64,000 bases of DNA from Coemansia sp. RSA 487 (GCA_027577595.1 JANBRJ010000018.1:124001-188000); one strand, 5' to 3'; counted from the stretch's first letter, positions 1 to 10,251 are shown. Notes: generated from the letters alone by a model not told the origin. Program-made: numbers and translations.

Positions 1-1181
1 GCGGGTGGCACTGCAGCCGCCAGCTCATCCATGTTGATGCGGTCGCTGCGTGCGGCTGGCGTTATCGGCTGTGTCACCGGCGAACATGCCGATTGCGCCG
101 GTGCCGACGGAGGCTGCTGCTGACTGCGAGGCCCCGACGCTGCGTTTCGATATCTCTGTGGCATGCACCTTGCGCGGTGATGTGGATGGCCAGGTGGCAG
201 CGGCGCAATTGCTGCCGGAGTGTTGCAAAGCGCTGCGTCGCCGGTAGTCCCTGCGTACGAGTACTTGAGCAGCTCTGCCTGTGTTAGCCGCACCGTCTGC
301 TGCTGACTTTGCCGGCATGCAGACATTGGCTCCAGAAGAGGTGGGCGCGGAAACTCGCCATCACCCTTGTAGCAGGCGGCTAGGATGCAACTTTCGTCCA
401 GCGCCTGCACGCGCGCCCCGGCGTCTATCAGAACTTGGACCACGTCGATGTTGGCGTCACCCGCCATTGCCGCCGACCGCAATGCCCGCGAGTTGTCGGC
501 CTGCGCATGGGCACCGTGTCGCAGCAGCTCGTGTACAGCTGCTGCGTGGCAGTTGCCTGCAGCCAGAACCAGCGGCTCGTCTTCAAATGCGTGGACGTCG
601 GCGCCTGCGCCGATCAGCAGCCGCACGACACCCGTCTGCCCAAGCCCCGCCGCAATGCGCAGGGCCGCATCGTCGTCATCGCAAATGTCCACCAGCCGCG
701 CTCCGTCGCCGCCTGTGCCCTGCGCGAAGCCTGTGGTGCTGCCGCGCCAGTTATCCAGCCCCGCTGCACCTCCTTCGGTCGCTGGCGCCGCTGCCCGCGC
801 CGGCATCTGTAGCAGCTTGCGTACGATCGGCTCCCAACCCTGTGCGCACGCATGGCGCAGGATCCACTGGTCGTCGGCGCGCGGATCAGCACCCATATTC
901 AGCAGAAGCAGAACAAGGTCTTGTCTGAACATGCGTGGCCGCCGCCCCGCAAGCCCCACGCGCCCATCCAGCACCTGCTTCTGTCCAAACTCCGCCAGGC
1001 AGTATCGCGCACGCACCGCCCGTGACAGCGACACCTCGTGCAGCCCCCGCGACACGTACGCCAGCGTCGGCCACTGCGCCTGCACAAAGATCCGGCACAG
1101 AATGTCGAATGGCAGCACCTTGTCCATCGCTGCTCCATCGCCGTCGCTACTGCGGCTGTCGCTGGCAGAGTATCGCTTCAT
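1..1181 (-). CDS. F-box-like / ankyrin-repeat protein, 3' end outside window
   Basis: The reading frame is open without a stop from an ATG at 1181 to the left edge, so about 393 residues are visible and the C-terminus is missing. Residues 20-50 (MDKVLPFDILCRIFVQAQ, then W-x-T-L-A-Y-V-S) look like an F-box-type helix. Ankyrin-like units follow: LLLLNMGADPRADD, then AALRIAAGLGQTGVVRLLIG with GAGADVHAF, then ELLRHGAHAQADNS, then VVQVLIDAGARVQALD. Proteins of this architecture are usually substrate adaptors of SCF ubiquitin ligases; the substrate here cannot be told. After about residue 280 the sequence becomes Gln/Pro/Ala-rich and low in complexity. Opposite-strand frames in this GC-rich stretch are antisense shadows. 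The ankyrin call is firm, the F-box call tentative. Confidence 0.7.
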   Translation of the reverse strand, partial: MKRYSASDSRSSDGDGAAMDKVLPFDILCRIFVQAQWPTLAYVSRGLHEVSLSRAVRARYCLAEFGQKQVLDGRVGLAGRRPRMFRQDLVLLLLNMGADPRADDQWILRHACAQGWEPIVRKLLQMPARAAAPATEGGAAGLDNWRGSTTGFAQGTGGDGARLVDICDDDDAALRIAAGLGQTGVVRLLIGAGADVHAFEDEPLVLAAGNCHAAAVHELLRHGAHAQADNSRALRSAAMAGDANIDVVQVLIDAGARVQALDESCILAACYKGDGEFPRPPLLEPMSACRQSQQQTVRLTQAELLKYSYAGTTGDAALCNTPAAIAPLPPGHPHHRARCMPQRYRNAASGPRSQQQPPSAPAQSACSPVTQPITPAARSDRINMDELAAAVPP

Positions 1182-1559
1182 TTCAAGTTCATGTCCACGC
1201 AACTCTACTGCCCGACTCGTGTTTTCAAATGTTCTTGCAAATTGTTGTCTAAATTCTGCTACTGCGGCGTCGCTTGGAATTATTGTGCTGTGTTGTGTTT
1301 TGTTTTGTTTGCGAATTTGATAAGGAAAATGGAGAAAATGTCAATATAATGCAAAAGTACAGCTGATTTGCGACAAAGAAGGGGAAAAGGCGCTCATTTG
1401 GCCAGGGAGATCAAGCAAGAGCTCGCCTTTTTGGGAGGATCAGGCGATGATTATATGCTGCGCCAGGATTACCCTCCCCACCACCAGCCTCTGTTCCCAA
1501 AGCTATGTGGAATCGCCCTCCAAAAGCAGGATGCTTTCAAACAGCCTTTAGCCCAGACG
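1182..1559. other. intergenic, no gene seen
   Basis: This interval lies between the start of the ankyrin gene and the stop of the TBC gene, both on the minus strand. It is AT-rich near 1250-1360, which is the likely promoter of the ankyrin gene. No conserved frame, RNA gene or repeat is recognised. Confidence 0.5.
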
Positions 1560-4388
1560 CTAGTACATGTCGTCACCATCGCTGTCAAAGTCGCACAGTT
1601 CGATGTGAACCGGATCCGGTCTGCGATGTGCTGGTGCTGCAGGTATGTCCTTCCACCACGGCATCTCTCTTGAATCGGTCGCTGTGGCTGTCAGCAGCTC
1701 TTCGTCGCCACTTCCGCAGGCCAAGCCGTTGCCTCTGCTGCTGGGCACCACCAGCATTATACGCTCACTAGAAGCCGTGCCACGCATATTCGGTGTGCTG
1801 GATGCCGGTCTGTGTGCATATCCATCCCTGCCATCTTTAGTTTTCTGCCGAGGCACTGCAATCCGCGTCGGCGCAGCAACAGCATACGGCGCTGGCAGAC
1901 GGACCGAAACCACAGGTGCGGCAGCGCTGTCAAGCGATGCGACGCGTACATTAGCCAGCGACGGCTGCCGCCCATCGCATTCGCCCAGCGACACCGCAGT
2001 CGCTGTAAGCGTGCGGTTGTCAAAGTGGGCCACCTCGTATATCGCCACTTTTGCTTCCATCCTGTCTTGGATCTCGGGAACAGGGACCACAAGCAGGAGG
2101 CACTCTGCGCTCGGCAGAGAACCCGGCTGAAATGGCATACCTAGCGGATGCATGTCTCCAAACCCTGAGCCGACGTTGCTTCCGGTTTCAATGTCGTTAT
2201 CATCGTCGCTATCGACACTAAGCAATGTCTGCATTGTCTGCCCGATCCTTCCCGAAAGCTCCCCAAAGAACCGCGAGACCTTGCCGCCAGATCCAGCAAA
2301 TTTACTGTGCATGCCTGCATTCTGTGAGATCCGCCGCGGTATCAACGGTCCATAGAGCGCGTGAAGCGCCTCCAGCCCGCGCGAATCATCCATCCCAGCA
2401 GCCAGTCCGAGCTTGGTCCGATCGACCGTCGACAAAATGGCCCTGCACGCCTTCACTGCGCGGCGCTCGGCGCGGTCAGACCGCTGCTGCAGCGCCGACC
2501 CAATTAGCGAGCGCATCTCCAGCTCCGGGATATCGCGCGGCAGATTCTGCAGCAAAGATACGCACCTTTCAAACGGCGATACCAGCAGCCAGTCTCGCAT
2601 GGCCACAAGAACTGCTGTGAAAAAGTCAAACAGAAACCCGAGCTGGCTACCGTCGCTGTCATCTCCAGACATCCCTTGACACAGCCGCACTTCGCACCGA
2701 AGCTTTCCAATGGTGGTGCGCACTGCACTGTACGTACTTCGCTGTTCGTAGGCATCCGAGTCGCCGCAGCCGGACTGTGCCGTGTTCGCAGCCGGAAAGG
2801 CAATTGCGCTGGAGATGGTATCATATACCACGCTGCTCGCTCCAGATCCCCGAGAATAGCCACCGCTACCGCTGCTGCCCTGCTTATACGTCTGATTCTC
2901 GCGCGCTGCCAACCGGGCGCGGTTCGCCATCAGGGAATCCCACAGAACAAGCACGTCTGGCAGCGGAAACTCACGTGCGCCCCACACAAGAAGCCACCGC
3001 ACAGCAAAGTGCTCCGGGTGGACGCCCAGCGAATCCAGCCGGCTCCACAGCTGCTCATCGGCTGTGCGCACATAGCTCACCCACCAGTGCCTAATGGTCC
3101 CCTGCAGCCCCCCAGCCTTGCTGTCGGTGCTTGCAGCGGAACCGCGAATAAGAGAGTTGCGCTGTGTCTGCTTGTTTCTCTCCTTGTACGCAGTGACTGG
3201 CAAGGCAAAAGCGCTGGCGTGTGCTAAGCGATGCGCCTTTGCAGCAGCAAGCGCGTGCTGGTGGTGGACAAGCAGCTCATGCTCGGAGATGCTGCCGACG
3301 CTCTGCTGCGCCGGACAAGGGCTGGCCGATCGGTGGCGCGGCGACAGCGAGCCACGACTAGCCGATGCAGGCGCCGTGTCCAGTGCCGATATAAACATAT
3401 CCAGATGCTCACCCCGCATCGCAAGAATAAACAAGTGGAACGCGTCGGCCTCACATTCGGACACCTGCCCAGTCGCTCCCTTATCGCTGCTGCTGCTGCT
3501 ACTGCTGCTTAGCAACACATAGTACAGCGGAGCAAGCAGCTCGTTCATTCCCTGTACGTATCCGACGCCCTTGTTGAACTGAGCATGCACAAACAAAATG
3601 CGCGCAAGAGCCTCTGCATGCGTCTGTGGGTTGGACAGAAGCCAGATGCCAAGCTTGCCTCTGGTCCGGGTATCAGCGAGTGTAATGCGTTCGCCGTCGG
3701 ACAACATCTTGGCGTCTTGCGCTGTTGCTGCTGCGATTTTTTCGCCCAAAGAGCGTCGCAGTCTATTAACTCCGCCGCACGGCCTGGAGTTCCCTACTTC
3801 CTCGATATGTACTGGGCTGCCTGCCTCGCGCAAGTGGCATGGCAAGGCTGTCGAGCTATGCTGTCGACGCGGGACGGCTGGAGTGATGGTCGCGCTAGAG
3901 TCGGCCGACTCCATGCTCAGTGCAGTGAGGTCGCTGACAATGGTATTGCATCTGGCATCATCGTCATCATCGTAGTTATTGTCATCGTTACGATTGTTGT
4001 CAATGCCACCATTGTTGGGCGCTTCATGGTCGTTTGGGGATCCAATGCGGTTGCGGAGCGCAGCAATGTCCGGCATTGTTCGTTGGATATCCGCACGGAT
4101 TTGGTCCAGCAGCGACTGTGCTGGACCAGTGTCGCCGGTGGCTTCGAGACTATCGCCAATCTCGCCGACTAGCTGAGCATAGGATTCGCGACTACTCCGC
4201 AGAACTTGCGACCATGCCTGACGATCCGGTGGCAAATACCCCAGCAGAATCTGCCAGCACAGCGCACGCAGTCCGCTGACCTCGGGTATTCCGCGGAAAC
4301 ATAGCGCGACAAGGCTGCACACGTCAACGGACGCGCCCGACGTGCCAAACAAAGCCTGATCAAAGAGCGCTAGCCTACGAAAGGACAT
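1560..4388 (-). CDS. TBC-domain Rab GTPase-activating protein, TBC1D13-like
   Basis: A single 942-codon exon. The N-terminus (FRGIPEVSGLRALCWQILLGYLP) matches the start of TBC1D13-type domains. Both catalytic fingers are visible. The arginine finger lies in IRADIQRTMPDI (Arg about 103) and the glutamine finger in GYVQGMNE (Gln about 279). The C-terminal half of the domain is present as HFAVRWLLVWGAREFPLPDV followed by LWDSL. Such proteins accelerate GTP hydrolysis by Rab/Arf-family GTPases in membrane traffic. About 130 residues separate the two fingers; they include an Asn/Asp-rich segment (residues 127-144), so the domain carries a long disordered insert. Ser-rich loops and a 300-residue tail without a recognised domain make it much longer than the roughly 400-residue animal protein. 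The target Rab is unknown. Confidence 0.88.
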   Translation of the reverse strand: MSFRRLALFDQALFGTSGASVDVCSLVALCFRGIPEVSGLRALCWQILLGYLPPDRQAWSQVLRSSRESYAQLVGEIGDSLEATGDTGPAQSLLDQIRADIQRTMPDIAALRNRIGSPNDHEAPNNGGIDNNRNDDNNYDDDDDARCNTIVSDLTALSMESADSSATITPAVPRRQHSSTALPCHLREAGSPVHIEEVGNSRPCGGVNRLRRSLGEKIAAATAQDAKMLSDGERITLADTRTRGKLGIWLLSNPQTHAEALARILFVHAQFNKGVGYVQGMNELLAPLYYVLLSSSSSSSSDKGATGQVSECEADAFHLFILAMRGEHLDMFISALDTAPASASRGSLSPRHRSASPCPAQQSVGSISEHELLVHHQHALAAAKAHRLAHASAFALPVTAYKERNKQTQRNSLIRGSAASTDSKAGGLQGTIRHWWVSYVRTADEQLWSRLDSLGVHPEHFAVRWLLVWGAREFPLPDVLVLWDSLMANRARLAARENQTYKQGSSGSGGYSRGSGASSVVYDTISSAIAFPAANTAQSGCGDSDAYEQRSTYSAVRTTIGKLRCEVRLCQGMSGDDSDGSQLGFLFDFFTAVLVAMRDWLLVSPFERCVSLLQNLPRDIPELEMRSLIGSALQQRSDRAERRAVKACRAILSTVDRTKLGLAAGMDDSRGLEALHALYGPLIPRRISQNAGMHSKFAGSGGKVSRFFGELSGRIGQTMQTLLSVDSDDDNDIETGSNVGSGFGDMHPLGMPFQPGSLPSAECLLLVVPVPEIQDRMEAKVAIYEVAHFDNRTLTATAVSLGECDGRQPSLANVRVASLDSAAAPVVSVRLPAPYAVAAPTRIAVPRQKTKDGRDGYAHRPASSTPNMRGTASSERIMLVVPSSRGNGLACGSGDEELLTATATDSREMPWWKDIPAAPAHRRPDPVHIELCDFDSDGDDMY

Positions 4389-5496
4389 TGTGTGGCGGAT
4401 AGCAGCCTTATTGTTTGTTGATTATAATTTAAAAGTAGGAAATAAACAATATACACAGAGCACAATAGTAATACCGATGCTTAAAATATAGACAGAGGGA
4501 AAGAGCAAGAGGAAAAAAACACATGCGGTGGGTTTTTGACGAAGAATAAGAAAGGAAAAGCAAAGCACGAATGAAGCGGACTGGAAAAAAAGATTTTTTT
4601 GAATGGCTTCAAAGGTATGAGGTCCAAAGAGTTCAAAAATCACTCGCATTATCATTATCCCGCCTGGTTAAAAAGCAGTAGCAAGTCCTTGCTATGCAAA
4701 ATAGGCACTGGCTTTCGATATCAACCATTCCATATGGAGAAAACACCTGATGCCTTGGTGGATTTGCGCATGCCACGCCATCACCCCCCAGCTTACCTAC
4801 CTTGCTTCAAGCGCTGCCATTGCTGCCATTCTTCTTTTGTATGAAGCAGAATATGCAAATGCGATTTTGATAAGGACAGCGCAGCAGCTATATTATGAAA
4901 TAGATAAGAATAAACGAAGAAATAGCTCTGGATTCGAATATCAAAATTACATTGTGGAAATAAAAAACGCACAGACAAAAACAACTAACGTGAGGTTGGT
5001 TGTCAAGACAGTTCTTGTGCTCTGCGCAATCAAGAGGCGGCAGTATAATGATTTTTTGCTAGCTTACTGTTTCACGCAGCCATATATTACAATATTGCGA
5101 TATGCCTGGCACAGCCAATGCGCCAAGAATAATAAAGCATGGCGTACTCACACCATATTTCGCCTTTGATACATGATGCGTCCAGCACGATACTTTTCCA
5201 CTCTCACAATTCACGAGAACAAAGAAGAGAGATCTTTGAGAAGCTGAATCCTAAAGCGCTGGGCTTTCGGATGTGTGACGTCAATGGACCAAGAACAGTA
5301 AAACAATGGCAAACCCCTTTCAAAGTTTGTTGCACGACTAAGAAATTTCTGCTCTATATCATTTGTGCAACCAGGTTCTGTGAAATAAAAAAGTCATTGA
5401 TTGTATAGTGACTGTCTCTTTTGATTACGACAATATGAAACAGAGAGCCGGATCAATCAATTTGAGAAAGTGCCAAACAATACGAAAAATAAATAA
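4389..5496. other. intergenic, AT-rich, no supported gene
   Basis: About 1.1 kb between the TBC gene start and the YPI1 stop. It is A-rich. Frames of 77 to 139 codons exist on both strands but show no domain, low-quality composition and no clear start context. No tRNA boxes are recognised. It should hold the TBC promoter at its left end. Confidence 0.5.
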
Positions 5497-6093
5497 CTAA
5501 TGACAGTGTGAGTGAGAGTGGCTGTGCTTTTTCGGCTTGTACCTGGGCATTCGCTCATATTCGTTTGGGCTGTCGTCAGAGTCCGAGTTGCTGCAGCTGC
5601 TGCTGTCGGTTTCGTCAGAGTCTGATTCTCCAAATTGCCTCTCCTTGCGGTAAATACAGCATACTTTGGACTTTTTCTTGTTCATATTTTCGTTGTCAAC
5701 TGTGTCGTCAGTCCACCGCACCTGTGGACCCCTGCTGGAACGTGGTTGCTGGCCCTCCTCGCTGGACACATCGCTTCCGCGTAGAAAGAGAACTCCGCCC
5801 GGCAGAAACCTTGCAGGCTCGGTTGCCTCGTCACTAGGCGTAATCACCATTGTGCGTGATCCATGGTTGGGTGTGTTGCTGTTGCTACCGCCACCGCGAG
5901 TTAGCACCCGTCCTCCATAGCTGCCGTGCCCGGCGCCGTGCGGAGAAAGAACATTGCTGTCAGAGCTGTTGTGCGTTAGCGAACCTTGCTGAAGAAGCGA
6001 CATTTCGTCGTTTGCTGGCTGGAAGGCGTGTATATTGCCACTGTTTCTAGTAGTGGTGCTGCGGCTGCTTATGTTTGCTGCGGCTGTTGGCAT
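5497..6093 (-). CDS. YPI1: Type 1 protein phosphatase inhibitor Ypi1 / PPP1R11 family
   Basis: 198 residues from an ATG at 6093. The family core is clear: [20 protein letters not shown] at about residues 124-143, followed by [18 protein letters not shown]. It contains the V-x-W/F-type PP1 docking motif and the DTVDNE-x-M signature of PPP1R11/inhibitor-3. Known members bind and inhibit, or help assemble, PP1 (Glc7) in the nucleus. The N-terminal 120 residues are Ser/Asn/Gly-rich and probably disordered. The acidic Ser stretch after the core is typical of the family. The end is unusual in being basic and His-rich ([13 protein letters not shown]), a possible metal-binding tail. The family call is secure. 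Confidence 0.93.
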   Translation of the reverse strand: MPTAAANISSRSTTTRNSGNIHAFQPANDEMSLLQQGSLTHNSSDSNVLSPHGAGHGSYGGRVLTRGGGSNSNTPNHGSRTMVITPSDEATEPARFLPGGVLFLRGSDVSSEEGQQPRSSRGPQVRWTDDTVDNENMNKKKSKVCCIYRKERQFGESDSDETDSSSCSNSDSDDSPNEYERMPRYKPKKHSHSHSHCH

Positions 6094-6466
6094 GCTTGCG
6101 TACGAAAAATGCTAAACTATGTGTGGCGTACGTTTTTGTGGCTTGCTATCCTCGCGAAAAAAATATATATGTACAAAGTAGGAATAAAAACGAAGAGAAG
6201 GAAAAGACGAAAATAAGTTTTACAGCTGGGAGAGAGAGAGAAAAGAAAGAACGGGAAAGTTTGGGGTTAACACAAGTATCGTGACTTGGCTTTTGTTGGA
6301 CTAAAGTGTTGATTCCTGATCGATTAATTAAAATCAAACATATAATTCAGGACCCAACATCTGGGCAAGCTTTTAGAATGTTTTGAAACCACAAAGTTAT
6401 TTTTGCACATTTGGTATTATAATATTAACAAGTGCAAAATATCTATTATTTTTATTTTCGTTTGTC
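6094..6466. other. intergenic, no gene seen
   Basis: AT-rich spacer with purine-rich runs (GAGAGAGAGAGAAAAGAAAG near 6231). It should hold the YPI1 promoter and the 3' flank of the next minus-strand gene. No coding or RNA feature is recognised. Confidence 0.4.
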
Positions 6467-7408
6467 TTAGGCAATATTGGTAGCATTATTCTGGCCTGTG
6501 ATGTAGAACAGATCGCTTACCCGCCATCTGAAAGGCTCCTCAGTTTCTGTCTCCTCCCCAGCCGACACAGCATTGGCCATATTTTGTATCCCAACGTAGT
6601 GCGGGGTGGAAATTGCGACTGGTATCTCCATCATGCCTGAATCGCCGTCTATGATGTGGTTTCCTTTGTACAGATCGGCCTTGACGTTGGCCTTGACCAC
6701 AAATCCAAACTCCAATGCAACCCACTGGTTAAATGCAGTTACGTTATGCCCAGGGGTTGAGCCAGCCGATCCTGGCGCGTTGTCCTGGTTCTTATTTACC
6801 GCCGTGACCAACTGGACAGCCCTACCCACCACGTATTTTTTATTCCTAATGGAATAGGGAATGGTGTAGTCAAAGGCCTCTGGGTCACCAATCTTGAGCC
6901 ATGCATAATTGTCCTTTGCTCCTTGTCTCTGGACATCAATGTCCAACTTCATTCGGAGCCCTTGCGCGTCTAGGTCTGCTGCAGCATTCTTGTATAGTTT
7001 TGCCAAATACGGAGACATTAGCTCGTCCATCTGGTTATAATCGTTTTTGTCAATCGCGTCGGCAATGCGATTCAGAACTAAGGGGAGCATCTCGTCACGG
7101 ATCTTATCCACATATGATGGATCACCAAATACATAATATTGGGTGCCTTTGCACGCAAGAGTTTCTGACACGCGCAGAGCGAGTCTCCGTATTATGCTTT
7201 TCGGTCTTACATTAGGCGTGAATGGGTTTTTTGGGATCTGTTCAGCGTCCGAAGGCCAAATCCAAGGGAACTTTACAAGCTCGCGACTGCATTTGTTTTT
7301 TTTCGTGTAGAATGCAGTTTGTTGAAGAAGTGCATTTCTGTGGGTTGTGGCGAATATGCTTTTCGTTGGAACAGAAAGCGCACTGCGTTTTAAATTAGTC
7401 AACAACAT
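6467..7408 (-). CDS. Mitochondria-targeted protein, Tim44/Mba1-type fold possible
   Basis: The frame stays open a few codons upstream, but the first ATG is at 7408, giving 313 residues. The N-terminus (MLLTNLKRSALSVPTKSIF) is rich in Ser, Lys, Arg and Leu with no acids, a good mitochondrial presequence. The body has an early FPWIWPSDAEQIPKNPFTPN stretch, a helical region (KIRDEMLPLVLNRIADAI, then MDELMSPYLAKLYKNA) and a beta-rich C-terminal half. That order of helices followed by strands resembles Tim44/Mba1/mL45-type proteins that dock on the mitoribosome or import motor. This is a resemblance in layout, not a recognised signature. I do not recognise it outright. Confidence 0.65.
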   Translation of the reverse strand: MLLTNLKRSALSVPTKSIFATTHRNALLQQTAFYTKKNKCSRELVKFPWIWPSDAEQIPKNPFTPNVRPKSIIRRLALRVSETLACKGTQYYVFGDPSYVDKIRDEMLPLVLNRIADAIDKNDYNQMDELMSPYLAKLYKNAAADLDAQGLRMKLDIDVQRQGAKDNYAWLKIGDPEAFDYTIPYSIRNKKYVVGRAVQLVTAVNKNQDNAPGSAGSTPGHNVTAFNQWVALEFGFVVKANVKADLYKGNHIIDGDSGMMEIPVAISTPHYVGIQNMANAVSAGEETETEEPFRWRVSDLFYITGQNNATNIA

Positions 7409-7486
7409 AGACTCTGTTTCTTGAATTCGCAAACGGAATAAAAGGTTGATTTAAGAAGAATTGGTAAAGTGAAAGAGGCAAAAAGT

Positions 7487-8640
7487 CATTCTGCAGGTTG
7501 CACGTCCTTGGCAGACCAGCCATTCTTGCGACTGAACCTTTTTGGGATTCTATCATCGATACGCAAGCTGTTTAGTATATGTTTAAAGTTTAGGGCTCCA
7601 ATTTCTTGTCTAGGCCAACGTCGGCCCACGCCAGATTTCTTCATCCTCAGTCGCTCCTCCTACAGGAATCCCACATGCTTTTCTCGTGCATTGCAAAGCG
7701 CAATGGCAGTTCCCTGAAGCCTCCCCTACACTAGGATTGCTGATCTGCTTGGGATAACCTTTGACAGCCTCGAGCATTTCTTGCCAGTAGTCGGGACATA
7801 CAGACAATGCCTTATACCCATCGATCAAATACACCCGAAGATCACACTCGCAAAGCATGTCACGCACGCGGAATCCTTTGACAGGGTTTTGATCCTCGAG
7901 TATTGGCGCACCTGAACTACCACCTATGACTATAGCCGCTTTACCGCTATGTTTCCCTTTCAATGAGTTCGCCATGCGTTCATCAGCTTGCATATTCTTG
8001 AGATATTGATTCAAACGCAGCTTTCATTCCGGTATTTCGCCACTTGGTGGGCTAGATGACGCCAAATGGCGAGTTAAAACTGTTTAGTACCGGCTCTACC
8101 CCGTTTCGGACTAATGTAGCGCTTATATCCCCTCACATCAAGAGGAACAAGAGAATAGCGCGCAAAATCCTTTTCGATTACCTTTATAACAGCCAGTGTA
8201 AACTGGTTCGTTCAGAAGGGTGCTCATTGCTCCACCATAGGTAAGGCTTGCCCCAAGAACAGAATTGATTCCAGATATACGGTCCCATTCGTCGCATTAT
8301 TTTAGAGTTTCTGGGCTTGTGCATGTTTCGCAGAAACCCAGGCCACTATAACCAAATATCACAGTTTTGCTAGCGGTTTCTCAAAGTTCCTCAAGAGACA
8401 GATCATAGATGAAATCCTAATCCATATCAATCTTTGTGGGCCTGTCTGACAGGTCGCACTTGGCCCTGGCTTTAGATATGCTGGCGTCATTGTAGCTGAG
8501 TAAAAATTCGCCATCTGAATAGGCTGCATCATATTGTTTGGTCTTGTTCTTTTGGCGCTTAGTGATTGCATCTAGTTGCGGAGACGTGAGACATTTTGTT
8601 GCGAGGTTGGTTCATTGCGACTCAAAAATGGCGTTTTAGT
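7487..8640 (-). pseudogene. Decayed Fanzor (eukaryotic TnpB-like nuclease) relic
   Basis: The longest intact frame (about 7610-8014) reads KAAIVIGGSSGAPILEDQNP, then VKGFRVRDML, then RVYLIDGYKALSVCPDYW and a paired-Cys stretch (CHCALQCTRKACG). This order (strand, GFR-x-x-ML, VYLIDE-y-KTS-x-x-CP-x-C, then CH-x-L-x-C) is the C-terminal RuvC plus zinc-finger half of Fanzor/TnpB proteins. In an adjoining frame the sequence goes on as EIGALNFKHILNSLR and ends at 7487, matching the usual tail after the last RuvC aspartate. Upstream, to about 8640, further fragments are interrupted by several stops and frame changes. The catalytic positions that can be compared are altered, so it should be inactive. 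It is a transposon-borne gene fossil with no terminal repeats that I could define. Confidence 0.6.
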
Positions 8641-8945
8641 TTAAAGAAAAGTATATTGTACAATAAATAAATTTGCAAAAAGGAGCTGAGGTAAGAGAAA
8701 CGAGATATTTTAATTCTTCAACTTGCACTTTTTTGGCACAGCCATCAAAAAAAAGATAGCTGGCAGTGCTTGATTAAATCTTGCCTAGCATCAGCATATA
8801 GTTTTGGAAACACAAATGTGGTAAACAATCCACTTCAACTTTTATGTGTTTTTCTTTTTGTTTGGAAATTCATTTAAAGCTATTTGAAGCAGTCCCTTTA
8901 ATTCCAAAAATCGGCATCGATTAGACGGCGAAATTCCTACAAAGT

Positions 8946-9911
8946 ATGTCGCAGAATGTTGCCCATTCGCAAGTGAACGATGTTGAGCAGTCGTCTTCGG
9001 AGAGACGGAATCTCCGCAGCCAGTACCGCAGCCTTCTCTCAGACGCAACCACACGCAAGAACGAATATCTCTCGGGCAACACTGATCTGCTGATAGAGGA
9101 CTTGGAGCGAGCAAATGCGCTCTACCAGGGCGTCAATACAACAACCGAGGGCGTTCTGGACTCGTATTTTCTGAGGCTATCAGCAGACATTGGTGCACAG
9201 CGCGCCCACCAAATGCGCGTGGACAGTGCGGCCTTTGACTCGCTCGACTACATAGAAAAGGTGCGCGAGGCGCTCTATGGATCCACGGGCAACGCAGACG
9301 AGCAGCAGATGCTTGGAGCCAGCCCCAACTGGGGAGGCATTGGCGATATAGCAAGCCAGTTCAGCCGGCAGCCGCCGCGCTTCTCGTGCATATACGGACC
9401 TCTGATGACTGAAGTCAAGGCGCGAAAGGCCAGGGTCAAGCGGCAGAGCATCGATGGCAGGGCGAACAGGGGCGCAGCGCAAGAGGCAAACATCGAGACG
9501 ATGGGCGAGAGCGATGTGAAGAAGCAGGAGAACCAGACGACAAAGCTGGTTCTAAAGATCCACAAGATCCTTGCGCAGGTTGGTCCTATAAACCTGTTTG
9601 AGCTGGTGATCAACCCAAGTTCGTTCTCACAGTCGGTGGAGAACATCTTTTACGTGTCGTTTCTGATCCGTGATGGCAAGGCGTTCATTGATGACGAATC
9701 TGGGCAGCCGATGATCGAGGCGTGCGAGCCGCCACAGCAGGACGACTACCTATCGGGACTGACCAAGAAGCAGCTCATTTTCAGCCTGGACCATTCGACA
9801 TGGCGCGAAATAACTGACGTCTACAACATAAAGAGCTCCATTATTCCTGAGCGCCAGTCCAAGGTTGGCGAGAATGGTATGTCGCAGATCTCTTCACAGG
9901 TCCCGCGCTGA
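8946..9911 (+). CDS. NSE4: SMC5/6 complex kleisin subunit Nse4
   Basis: 321 residues in one exon. The C-terminal Nse4 domain is unmistakable: INLFELVINPSSFSQSVEN followed by IFYVSFLIRDGKAFID at about residues 215-252. The segment QLIFSLDHSTWREI, the winged-helix end that contacts Smc5, comes after it. The N-terminal helical part (RRNLRSQYRSLLSD, then DLERANALYQGVNTTTEGVLDSYFL) is the region that binds the Smc6 neck. Nse4 bridges the Smc5 and Smc6 heads and joins Nse1 and Nse3 in DNA repair and chromosome segregation. Length is usual for the family. The start at 8946 is the first ATG of the frame and follows an AT-rich leader. Confidence 0.93.
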   Translation: MSQNVAHSQVNDVEQSSSERRNLRSQYRSLLSDATTRKNEYLSGNTDLLIEDLERANALYQGVNTTTEGVLDSYFLRLSADIGAQRAHQMRVDSAAFDSLDYIEKVREALYGSTGNADEQQMLGASPNWGGIGDIASQFSRQPPRFSCIYGPLMTEVKARKARVKRQSIDGRANRGAAQEANIETMGESDVKKQENQTTKLVLKIHKILAQVGPINLFELVINPSSFSQSVENIFYVSFLIRDGKAFIDDESGQPMIEACEPPQQDDYLSGLTKKQLIFSLDHSTWREITDVYNIKSSIIPERQSKVGENGMSQISSQVPR

Positions 9912-10251
9912 ACAGAGCTGATTGTCATCAGCGAAACAACAAAAAGATCTGCTAGCAGCAGCGGCATTGAACGCAGCCTGCATAAGCCAAAAAAAACTGA
10001 ACAAGGCAGATCTTGCTTTTTCAATTGGCTGGCTGGCTTTTTCTTTGATACATTTTCCTGCATCTGATGATGCTTCTCTTTCTTTCCCCTTCCTTCTCTT
10101 GCCTTGTGTATCAATTTATTATTTTTCTACATCTTTAATTACAAATCACACTCTGTCCATTTAATATCTTTCTTCCTTGTACAGTTACAGCTGCTTGTTC
10201 TATTTTAACTTTCCGCGCTATATACTTTAATGAGCTTTTTGTAAAAAAAAA
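9912..10251. other. intergenic, no gene seen
   Basis: A T-rich spacer between two plus-strand genes. It holds the 3' end of NSE4 and the leader of the RING gene, with an A9 run directly before that gene's ATG. Nothing else is recognised. Confidence 0.4.

Noticed and set aside
385-1320. 311-codon plus-strand frame
   Set aside because: It is the antisense of the ankyrin gene. Its Ser/Arg/Pro-rich content is typical of shadow frames in GC-rich DNA.
4750-5169. 139-codon frame between TBC and YPI1
   Set aside because: AT-driven composition, no domain and no neighbours to explain it. A chance frame is more likely.
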